DNA from: Desulfosarcina alkanivorans
GTDB taxonomy: Bacteria; Desulfobacterota; Desulfobacteria; Desulfobacterales; Desulfosarcinaceae
Direction: 5' to 3'
Length of the DNA: 64,000 nt
Assembly: GCF_009688945.1 (NCBI RefSeq)
Contig: NZ_AP021874.1
Location: 5,890,001 to 5,954,000, forward strand
This document shows, one piece after another, positions 26,207 to 32,915 of the stretch. Position 1 is the first letter of the stretch, and every line of letters starts with the position of its first letter. The position numbers were made by a program, and so were the translations under genes. The notes below the pieces were generated by a model. It had not been told where the DNA came from, ran no database searches, and worked only from the letters and a program-made list of their open reading frames with translations.

Positions 26207-27542
26207 TGAAAAATCCCAGCGCGATTCGTTGGCCGGTTTTCTGAAAAAGAGAGGCCACGCATTGGCTACCGTGTCGGCGGGGGAGGCCGGCATTGCCTAT
26301 GTCGAAAAGCACCAGGTCGATGTGGTACTGACCGATTTTCGGATGCCGGACAAAAGCGGAATGGAAGTCCTGGAAGCGATCAAAGCGCTTAACCCCGTCG
26401 TTGATGTGGTGCTGATAACCGCTTACGGCACTATCGAAACCGCCGTAGAGGCAATGAAAAAAGGTGCCTTCGACTATTTGACCAAGCCCATTGATCTGGA
26501 TGAACTGGAACTCCTGCTGGCAAAAATAGAGAATCATCGCAATTTAGTATCCGAAAATGAACGGCTGCGCGAACAACTCGCCGAACGCTACCAGCTGCAT
26601 AACTTGATCTTCCAGAGCCGGGAGATGGCTAAGGTGGCCAGCACGGTGGCACGTATTGCGCCTACGCGGACGACCGTATTGATCAGTGGGGAGAGTGGAA
26701 CCGGCAAGGAAGTTCTGGCCAAAGCAATTCATTTTGCAAGCCCCCGCAAAGATCGATCCATGGTGACGGTCAATTGTGCCGCGCTTTCCGATACCCTGCT
26801 TGAAAGCGAACTCTTCGGACATGAGAAAGGCAGTTTCACGGGTGCGGACCGACAGCGTATCGGCCGTTTTGAGCAGGCGCACAACAGCACTCTGTTTTTA
26901 GATGAGGTGGGCGATATTCCTCCAGCCACCCAAGTCAAATTATTGCGCGTGCTGCAGGAGCGAACGATCGAACGGGTTGGCAGCAACCAGCCCCTTGAGG
27001 TCGATGTGCGAGTAATTGCGGCGACCCACCGATCTCTGGATCAGATGATGAAGGAGGGGACCTTTCGGGAAGATTTGTACTTTCGTTTGAATGTCGTCGC
27101 GATCGATATCCCCCCCCTAAGCGGCCGGCGCGATGATATTCCGCTCCTCATGGATCGTTTTTTGATCCGGTTTGGCGAGGAGAACGCACGCGGCAACATG
27201 CAGTTTTCCAAAGAAGCTTTTGACCTATTGATGAAATACGATTATCCCGGCAATATCCGTGAGCTTGAAAATATAGTCGAACAAGCGGTTGTTTTAGCGC
27301 GCGGTAATGTTGTCACCTCGGCCGAATTACCCTCCACCGTCCGTCAACTGCCGCTGGAAAATAAACCGGTGTTTTCCTCGTTGAGCGGTTCATTTGCCGA
27401 ACAGGTGGCCGCCTTCGAGCAGGGATTGATCCGACAAGCGCTGGCCGGAACCAAGGGGGTTCAACGCCGCGCCGCCGATGTGCTGGGTATGACCGAGCGG
27501 CATCTGCGATATAAATTACAGAAGTATGGGATGAAAGACTGA
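26184..27542 (+). CDS. Sigma-54-dependent response regulator (NtrC family)
   Basis: This 452-residue regulator has a receiver domain with phospho-acceptor D51 (VVLTDFRMPDKSG), an AAA+ domain with Walker A GESGTGKE near 171-178, the sigma-54 contact loop as GSFTGA rather than the common GAFTGA, Walker B LFLDEVGDIP, the arginine-finger region and a C-terminal Fis-type helix-turn-helix (GVQRRAADVLGMTERHLRYKL). An AGGAGAAG site lies inside the kinase gene. It should activate sigma-54 promoters, and the downstream cytochrome and peptide genes are the obvious candidates, but I could not find a convincing -24/-12 element. Confidence 0.93.
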   Translation: MNLLIIDNEKSQRDSLAGFLKKRGHALATVSAGEAGIAYVEKHQVDVVLTDFRMPDKSGMEVLEAIKALNPVVDVVLITAYGTIETAVEAMKKGAFDYLTKPIDLDELELLLAKIENHRNLVSENERLREQLAERYQLHNLIFQSREMAKVASTVARIAPTRTTVLISGESGTGKEVLAKAIHFASPRKDRSMVTVNCAALSDTLLESELFGHEKGSFTGADRQRIGRFEQAHNSTLFLDEVGDIPPATQVKLLRVLQERTIERVGSNQPLEVDVRVIAATHRSLDQMMKEGTFREDLYFRLNVVAIDIPPLSGRRDDIPLLMDRFLIRFGEENARGNMQFSKEAFDLLMKYDYPGNIRELENIVEQAVVLARGNVVTSAELPSTVRQLPLENKPVFSSLSGSFAEQVAAFEQGLIRQALAGTKGVQRRAADVLGMTERHLRYKLQKYGMKD

Positions 27543-27984
27543 AATATGGATGCTATCACAGTTTCCTCCTTTCTTCTCAAAATAGGTTCAATTCCGGAAT
27601 GAGGAAGTGCCTGCGACCATATCGTCGCACCGGCTGCGCCCATTTCGTCGATTTCAAATCCCGAATTTTCTTCTATCTTGTCCCTCCCCCAACGGTAACC
27701 GGCACATATTTATAAAGATAGTTCGCTTCAAGCCAGTGCGCTATTTTGTTGGAACACTTCATGCTCCTCCATAACTTGACCGATGATGGCGTTTTCCCTC
27801 GGCCGATTTTGCTCCGTCCTATCCAGAGTCGGATTTTTTCTGTAACCTTTGCGCTTTTATATCGTTTACTCGGATAGCGCCTTCTCCAATTTATAGTCGA
27901 TTATTTTGCGTCTAATGGCGGCAACTGTTCACCGGTATTTTTACTAATTTAATTGAAAGTCAGTTAATAAGAAGATCTGAGGGC
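27543..27984. other. Intergenic leader upstream of the cytochrome b gene
   Basis: About 440 AT-rich bases. I searched both strands by eye for GG-N10-GC sigma-54 promoters and found none with good flanks. No terminator after the regulator gene was clear. A GAGG ribosome site precedes the next gene. Confidence 0.3.
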
Positions 27985-28905
27985 ATGACAATCTCAAATT
28001 CCAAAAATAAAATTAAAGTATGGGATATTCCCGTGCGGATGTTTCACTGGGCATTGGTCGTCCTGATCGTTTTTCAGGTGGTAACCGCTGAAGTTGAAGG
28101 CAGGGGATTCGCGCTGCATATTTTTTTCGGATACGGCGTGCTGTTTTTGATCCTCTTTCGGTTCATATGGGGGTTCTGGGGCACCGGCTATGCCCAATTT
28201 TCAGAGTTCCTGAGATCATGGCCCGTTGTAAAACAGTATACGATCCAGCTTTTGAAATTTAGCCCGCCGCGATTTATCGGTCACAACCCTTTGGGGGGCT
28301 GGATGATTGTCCTATTATTGTTGGGGCTAATGGTTCAAGTGATCACTGGGTTACCGGCGGGGTCGGATGAAGCGGTCGGGCCATGGGCCTCCCTTCTTTC
28401 TGCGCATGCCGGCGAATCCATGGCTGAGTTCCATGAGGCCTTTTCTATTGTGCTTCTATGTCTCATCGCCATTCATATCGGTGGCGTCATCGCCGACTGG
28501 ATGCTGACTGGCGAAAATCTGGTCAAAGCCATGTTTACCGGGCAAAAGGAATCCGCCGGGGATGAAAACCCGCCCTATCAAAAGAAAGTCAAGGCCCCCA
28601 TGAAAAACTTAATTTTCAGTTTCTGTCTTGCTTTAATCCTGACGGCGGCTTTATCCCCGGCAGGCTTCGCGCCGGGTAACGGCAATGCCCGTCAACAGGG
28701 AGGGACGCAAGGCTGGAAATCAGAGGCAAGGGGAATGTTGAGTGCCGATGAAATAAAACGCCATCTTGAAGGGTTGGGTTATACAAAGATCAAAGAAATT
28801 GACTTTGAGGACGGAAAGGTTGAAGTCAAGGCGACCGACGCTCAAGGTCGCATGGCTGAACTATATTTGGACCCGGCCACCGGGCAAATTATGAGAGACC
28901 ATTAG
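27985..28905 (+). CDS. Cytochrome b561-type membrane protein fused to a PepSY-like domain
   Basis: Residues 1-190 of this 306-residue protein are a di-haem cytochrome b561/hydrogenase-type b subunit: KVWDIPVRMFHWALVVLIVFQ, ALHIFFGYGVLFLILFRFIWG, GGWMIVLLLLGLMVQVITG and EAFSIVLLCLIAIHIGGVIADWML supply four transmembrane helices and candidate haem-ligand His. A Lys-rich linker leads to Met206, which opens a perfect signal-peptide-like segment (MKNLIFSFCLALILTAAL) followed by a periplasmic PepSY-like unit (LSADEIKRHLEGLGYTKIKEIDFEDGKVEVKATD). The protein looks like two genes joined, with the second signal peptide serving as a fifth helix. It could pass quinone-pool electrons to periplasmic partners, such as the nearby dihaem cytochrome. 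Confidence 0.85.
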   Translation: MTISNSKNKIKVWDIPVRMFHWALVVLIVFQVVTAEVEGRGFALHIFFGYGVLFLILFRFIWGFWGTGYAQFSEFLRSWPVVKQYTIQLLKFSPPRFIGHNPLGGWMIVLLLLGLMVQVITGLPAGSDEAVGPWASLLSAHAGESMAEFHEAFSIVLLCLIAIHIGGVIADWMLTGENLVKAMFTGQKESAGDENPPYQKKVKAPMKNLIFSFCLALILTAALSPAGFAPGNGNARQQGGTQGWKSEARGMLSADEIKRHLEGLGYTKIKEIDFEDGKVEVKATDAQGRMAELYLDPATGQIMRDH

Positions 28906-28959
28906 GGTTGAATCCATTTTTCCATGATTGAAAACTAATTCTTAAGAAAGGTAGCTTTG

Positions 28960-29325
28960 ATGATGAAGACAAGTGTCGGAATCATCTTGGGACTGGTTTG
29001 CGGCCTTTTCATTGCCACGGTGACGCTATGGGCAGCGGACTTCAGCACTTTTTCGACCGACGAACTTGCCGCCCTTCGCGGAACCCTGCGCAGCGATTCT
29101 GCGGAAGCGCGAGCAGCATTCCGCGCCGAATGGCAGGAACGTCTCCAAAATTTGACTCCCCAAGACCGCCAAAAATATCTGGGCCCACCCGAAAATCGCC
29201 CTGCCTACGGACGAGGTAACCAATTTAATGCACCTTCAAGCGGATACGGCCAAAGCCAGCGAACGAAGGGCGGCGCCTGCAGGGGAGGCGATGGTGGAAA
29301 AAGCAAGGGGAAAAGAGGTTGGTAG
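28960..29325 (+). CDS. Small exported DUF1104-like protein
   Basis: The ATG at 28960, 9 bases after AAAGG, gives 121 residues. A signal peptide covers about 1-26 (VGIILGLVCGLFIATVTLWA). The mature N-terminal half FSTFSTDELAALRGTLRSDSAEARAAFRAEWQERLQNLT is helical and resembles the DUF1104/Spy-like small periplasmic proteins. The tail is low-complexity Gly, Arg, Lys and Asn (SSGYGQSQRTKGGACRGG). It may be a periplasmic chaperone or binding partner for the repeat peptide that follows. Function unknown; it is placed between the cytochrome b and the peptide gene. Confidence 0.65.
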   Translation: MMKTSVGIILGLVCGLFIATVTLWAADFSTFSTDELAALRGTLRSDSAEARAAFRAEWQERLQNLTPQDRQKYLGPPENRPAYGRGNQFNAPSSGYGQSQRTKGGACRGGDGGKSKGKRGW

Positions 29326-29662
29326 CTGATAAACCATTGGCTCGCCCGAGTATTAAATTGCAGTTCAATAAACGCTTCCTCCGGATTGCAGTTGCACCCG
29401 GCACTTGCCAAACCATCAATAATGCATGCAACAGGTAAACGCATTCAACCATTTTTGTAACCTTTTTACGAGAAGAACGCTGTTAAAGTAAATAGGCACA
29501 AACCCGCGGTTGTGACGACGGCCGCGTTTGGTAACCCTTTAAAGGGTCTCTTTGTTGTAATTCGAATTACGAAACCCGGGCCTCATATTAAACACTATTG
29601 ATATGGGGCGCGTGGAAAATTCACACATTTAATCAACTTTTGAGTCGCAGAAAGGAAATAGA
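29326..29662 (+). promoter_or_regulatory. Structured leader upstream of the repeat-peptide gene
   Basis: This 337-base gap holds three features. A bulged hairpin is centred near 29500-29530 (CAAACCCGCGG pairing with CCGCGTTTG). Two perfect palindromes follow: ACCCTTTAAAGGGT at 29534-29547 and GTAATTCGAATTAC at 29557-29570. They could be operators for the two-component regulator or part of a folded 5' leader. The sequence is not a match to a riboswitch class I can name. Confidence 0.4.
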
Positions 29663-29869
29663 ATGCTGAAGAATATGTTTAAGATCGGTTGTTTGGTATT
29701 GGCGGCAGGGCTGGTAAGCGCACCGGCGTGGAGTTCGGATAATGCCGATTTGAGTCCGGACCATCTTCTCATTTTGGCGAATAACGGCAACGGTCCCGGG
29801 GATGGCACAGGCAACGGCGGAGACGGTCCCGGCGACGGCACCGGCAATGGCCCGGGTGACTGCGGATGA
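29663..29869 (+). CDS. Secreted Gly/Asn/Asp-repeat small peptide (possible UGA read-through)
   Basis: This 68-residue protein has a signal peptide (about 1-24, IGCLVLAAGLVSAPAWS) after an AAAGGAAA ribosome site. The mature part is about 44 residues and ends in repeats. The nonapeptide GPGDGTGNG occurs twice (residues 44-52 and 55-63), followed by a partial copy and DCG. The two 27-base copies differ at four positions, all silent third bases, so the peptide sequence is under selection. The stop is UGA; in frame beyond it come CCRSNGGACT and more, to a stop at 29935. The peptide lies between the exported DUF1104-like protein and a MauG-like dihaem cytochrome. I infer a structural or modified peptide, perhaps a substrate of that enzyme; function is unproven. 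Confidence 0.7.
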   Translation: MLKNMFKIGCLVLAAGLVSAPAWSSDNADLSPDHLLILANNGNGPGDGTGNGGDGPGDGTGNGPGDCG

Positions 29870-30139
29870 TGTTGTAGATCCAATGGAGGGGCCTGCACGG
29901 TCCCTCCATCCGCAAAAGTCTATTCACTACTTTGAGAAAGGAGAGGTTGAGAAAATCTTCAGCTGAGGACTTTGAAATAGCAGGGCCGGCCGGGAAAGAC
30001 GCAGCCGGTTTCGATTTTTAGCGAAAGGAGCTGGCGGCGATAGAACCACAGAACATATCTATCCGCGGCCTTCGTCGGGGATAAGGTGTCGTCCGCAATA
30101 ATAAGTCAGGCTGAAATACTGATTAAAGGAGAAATTACA
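29870..30139 (+). promoter_or_regulatory. Structured leader between peptide and dihaem cytochrome genes
   Basis: After the hairpin above, this 270-base spacer holds a GC-rich block at about 29978-30002 with CCGGCCGG, and a bulged stem in which GCGGCGATAGA pairs with TCTATCCGC (about 30033-30070). The dihaem gene then has a good AAAGGAGAA ribosome site. It looks like a folded leader, but I cannot assign a class. Confidence 0.35.
29883..29909 (+). other. Hairpin just after the peptide UGA (SECIS-like or transcriptional)
   Basis: ATGGAGGGGCC at 29883-29893 pairs with GGTCCCTCCAT at 29899-29909 (11 pairs, one G-U) around the loop TGCAC. No T-run follows, so it is a poor intrinsic terminator. The loop begins 24 bases after the UGA and has G at its second position, which fits the loose rules for bacterial SECIS elements. 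It could instead protect mRNA ends. Confidence 0.45.
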
Positions 30140-31189
30140 ATGGTAAAAAAAGCAATAACCGGTGCATTGATCCTGCTGTTTACCGTTGCCGTCGGCGCGG
30201 TTTCCGCAGCCGGGTTAACCCATATGGAGCAACTCGGTAAAATTATGTACCAGGAAAAAGATTTTTCATTGAATGCCACCCAATCCTGTCAGACCTGTCA
30301 TCATCATGTGGCCGGGTTCGCAGATCCTACCAACAGCCGTGATCCTTATTTTACCGTGGTCTCTTTGGGTGACGATGGTGTCAGTAAGGGGGGGCGCAAC
30401 GCACCCACTGCGGCCTATGCCGGATTCAGTCCCGTCCTCCAGCAGGATGAGAGGGGGGAGTATGTGGGAGGCATGTTCTGGGACGGCCGGGCCACCGGTT
30501 GGACCCTGGGTGACCCGCTGGCCGAGCAAGCCCAGGGGCCGCCCTTAAACCCGGTGGAAATGAACATGCCCAGTAAAGACTCCGTCGTTCAAGTGGTTCG
30601 GGATTCCAATTACACCCACGTCTTTTACGAAGTGTTTGGCGAAGGCTCTCTTGTTGATGCAGATCTCGCCTATGACTTTATTGCCCTGGCGATTGCGGCC
30701 TATGAGCGGTCAAATGAGGTCCAGACGTTCAGTTCACGCTTTGATCAAGGCAATCTCAGTGAAAAAGAACAAAGTGGTATGGATCTTTTTGCCACCAACT
30801 GTTCCCAATGCCATTCCATGACGGACGTCACCGGTAAGGGACCTCTTTTTACGAACTACACCTATGCCAACATCGGCGTTCCGGTCAATCCGTTGCTTGC
30901 CGACAACCCGGTAGATCTTGGATTGGGTGGGTTTTTGGGCGATAGTATGCAGAACGGTAAATTCAAAGTTCCTACGCTTCGCAACGTCGGTCTTTCGGCA
31001 CCTTATTCTCATAATGGCTACTTTGCGACCCTCAAAGACATCGTCAATTTCAAAAATACAAGAGATGTTGGGGGATGGGAGAAACCGGAGGTGGTCGCCA
31101 ACTTAAATACAGCCGACATGGGCAATCTCGGTCTGACAGATCAGGAAGTCGACGACGTTGTTGCCTTTTTGATGACGTTGACCGACTGA
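30140..31189 (+). CDS. MauG/CcpA-like dihaem cytochrome c (periplasmic peroxidase family)
   Basis: The ATG at 30140 follows AAAGGAGAA and gives 349 residues; an upstream in-frame ATG lacks support. Residues 1-24 are a signal peptide (GALILLFTVAVGAVSAAG). Two haem c motifs are present: CQTCH at 50-54 and CSQCH at 221-225. Family words include GRNAPTAAYAGFSPVLQ, MFWDGRATGWTLGDPLAEQA, NPVEMNM, NIGVPVNPL and KVPTLRNVGLSAPYSHNGYFATL. This is the di-haem peroxidase/MauG fold, whose members reduce hydrogen peroxide or oxidise protein side chains. Its position next to a tiny secreted peptide suggests the MauG/MbnH mode. Axial ligands that would separate the two activities cannot be fixed by eye. Confidence 0.88.
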   Translation: MVKKAITGALILLFTVAVGAVSAAGLTHMEQLGKIMYQEKDFSLNATQSCQTCHHHVAGFADPTNSRDPYFTVVSLGDDGVSKGGRNAPTAAYAGFSPVLQQDERGEYVGGMFWDGRATGWTLGDPLAEQAQGPPLNPVEMNMPSKDSVVQVVRDSNYTHVFYEVFGEGSLVDADLAYDFIALAIAAYERSNEVQTFSSRFDQGNLSEKEQSGMDLFATNCSQCHSMTDVTGKGPLFTNYTYANIGVPVNPLLADNPVDLGLGGFLGDSMQNGKFKVPTLRNVGLSAPYSHNGYFATLKDIVNFKNTRDVGGWEKPEVVANLNTADMGNLGLTDQEVDDVVAFLMTLTD

Positions 31190-31262
31190 CGGACAGCGGT
31201 CAAATGCAATAGGAAAAAGCGCACGGACTATTCGACCGTCGCCAATCCAAACTTAATTCCTG

Positions 31263-31287
31263 GCCCGGCCTCGTTCGCCGGGCTTTG
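31263..31287 (+). terminator. Probable intrinsic terminator after the dihaem cytochrome gene
   Basis: GCCCGGC (31263-31269) pairs with GCCGGGC (31277-31283) around CTCGTTC and is followed by TTTG. The stem is strong but the T-run is short. It marks the end of the module. Confidence 0.6.
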
Positions 31288-31543
31288 TAATACAAGGCAT
31301 ACACCTCTTATGAAAAACTGAAAAACGGGCCGGTGCCCGGTTACCATGAGCTTTCGACGCCCATTCCTGACCGTCTGATTCTTGTTTTCAACACCCTTAT
31401 AAATATAGCCTGCAATTTATTCTTGCCTCCGCAGCCCGGATTGGCGATGATGTGTATTCGTGCGATAGTATACCTGCCAGGCTGTGTCTCCAAAAAGTGG
31501 CAACACTTCTGAATGATTAAGCATGGTCCAAAGAGGGTAACGA

Positions 31544-31853
31544 ATGATTTCCGGCACTGCGGTATTCTTGGGTCTGTTCAACAACCTGGCAATTTTCATT
31601 GTTTTGATTGCCGTCTACAGCGTCTTGAATAGTTTTTTGAGAACTTGGGGCGGCAGATACGACAAATTGCAGTGGGAATCGCTTACGGGATATTTCCCAG
31701 CTTAAAAAAGCCGAAGAAGAAAAGCTTATTCTTGAAGAAAGCTGCGGCATCAGGCATCCGGGCGTTTTTGATGAAACCGCTGGATTGGATATCAGCAAAC
31801 CGGGTGGATCGGTCAGAACCATACTGGATCAATCCTTGCGGCTTCCAACTTAA
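31544..31853 (+). pseudogene. Remnant of a membrane sensor gene (5TMR-LYT-like N-terminus)
   Basis: An ATG at 31544 with a GAGGG site opens 53 residues (MISGTAVFLGLFNNLAIFIVLIAVYSVL, then LRTWGGRYDKLQ) that resemble the first helix and loop of 5TMR-LYT sensor proteins, then a stop at 31703. In a shifted frame the sequence continues as VGIAYGIF, and in another as RDISQLKKAEEEKLILEES up to a stop at 31851. The latter resembles a PAS-to-coiled-coil linker. I read this as the two ends of a sensor gene left after a large deletion and frameshift. Confidence is limited because each piece is short. Confidence 0.4.
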
Positions 31854-31938
31854 AGATCAAATCAGACGTATTGACTCCAACCGATACCAAACCGTGCATT
31901 TCCCGTTGTCTGCCGGGGGAAGGGTAAACGAATTGCCC

Positions 31939-32667
31939 ATGAAACCAAAATTCGAAGAACTCGATTACCAGAAAACCCGCCTGGGCGACCTGGTCCTTCA
32001 GCGTCGGCGTATGCTTACTCTCGACGGCCGCGAGGTATACGAGGTCAGACTTGGCGAGGAATATCTCATGTCGAGCCTGTTCCATGACGCCGAAGCGGCC
32101 CTTGCGAACATCGGCCTGGGTGCCTTGGACGGGGCAGGCTGGGACGTAGTGGTCGGCGGCCTGGGGTTGGGCTACACGGCCGCCGCCGCATTAACATTCA
32201 AACAGGTGGCGCGTGTCGTCGTCGTCGAAGCCCTGGCGCCGGTTATCGAGTGGCACCGTCGGGGTCTGGTGCCCAACGGAAACGTGCTCACCGGTGATGC
32301 CCGCTGTGTCTATCACCATGCCGATTTTTTTGCCCTGGCCCGCGGTGACGGCTTTGACCCGGCGGTGAAAGGCATCCGGTTTGACGCCATATTACTGGAT
32401 ATCGATCACACACCGGAATCCTGGCTGCATGGCAGTCACGCGGACCTGTATTCAATCAAGGGCATGCATCGGCTGAAATCGTTTTTAAAGCCCCATGGCA
32501 TCTTTGCCCTCTGGTCAAACGATCCGCCGGAAGATGATTTTCTCAAGCTGATGTCCACCGTTTTTGCCAGTGCTGAGGGCCACCGTGTCGACTTTGACAA
32601 TCCCCTGCAGCAAACAGTGGCCACCAATGGTGTCTACGTGGCGCGCTGCAGCAATCGGTCAAAATGA
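31939..32667 (+). CDS. Spermidine synthase-like methyltransferase-fold protein
   Basis: The ATG at 31939 gives 242 residues. The sequence follows the polyamine synthase fold: RLGDLVLQRRRMLTLDGREVYEVRLGEEYLMSSLFHDAEAAL, the nucleotide loop VVVGGLGLGYTAAAAL, acidic strand end VVVVEALAPVIEWHRRG, VLTGDARCVYHHADFFAL, and the catalytic-region DAILLDIDHTPESWL. The N-terminal beta domain of true spermidine synthases is reduced. Related proteins in proteobacteria are of unknown substrate. The ribosome site is weak. It stands alone between the sensor remnant and the patatin. Confidence 0.78.
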   Translation: MKPKFEELDYQKTRLGDLVLQRRRMLTLDGREVYEVRLGEEYLMSSLFHDAEAALANIGLGALDGAGWDVVVGGLGLGYTAAAALTFKQVARVVVVEALAPVIEWHRRGLVPNGNVLTGDARCVYHHADFFALARGDGFDPAVKGIRFDAILLDIDHTPESWLHGSHADLYSIKGMHRLKSFLKPHGIFALWSNDPPEDDFLKLMSTVFASAEGHRVDFDNPLQQTVATNGVYVARCSNRSK

Positions 32668-32915
32668 AGAGTGCCATCTCCTTGCAGTTATGGTAAACTG
32701 CTGTTTGCCGAGGACAGACATGCCGACTCAACGTCCACGCGTGTGTCCGTTTCAACTATAGCGGCTTCAGACTGTAAAATATCCCAACGCGCAATCCGAC
32801 TCCTTCGCCTCCAGCGATCCTGAGTGTGTTTATTCGACACCTGTCCTGCTCCTCATTTGATGTGTCCGCACGTTGGGAAAATTTCCGGCAACCACCAACG
32901 CGAAAGGAGTAAATC

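Noticed and set aside
27543..27984. Sigma-54 promoter for the cytochrome b gene
   Set aside because: CGGCAC near 27700 and TGGCGG near 27920 look like -24 boxes but no GC lies at the required 10-base spacing.
29490..29545. GEMM (cyclic di-GMP) riboswitch upstream of the repeat-peptide gene
   Set aside because: Words such as GGCACAAACC and GTGACG in order recall the aptamer, but the invariant GGGACGCAAAGCC segment and the tetraloop-receptor arm are missing. I kept it only as a structured leader.
29883..29909. Hairpin after the repeat peptide as a plain intrinsic terminator
   Set aside because: The stem is strong, but the following bases are CCGCAAAAG rather than a T-run, so a normal terminator call is not supported.
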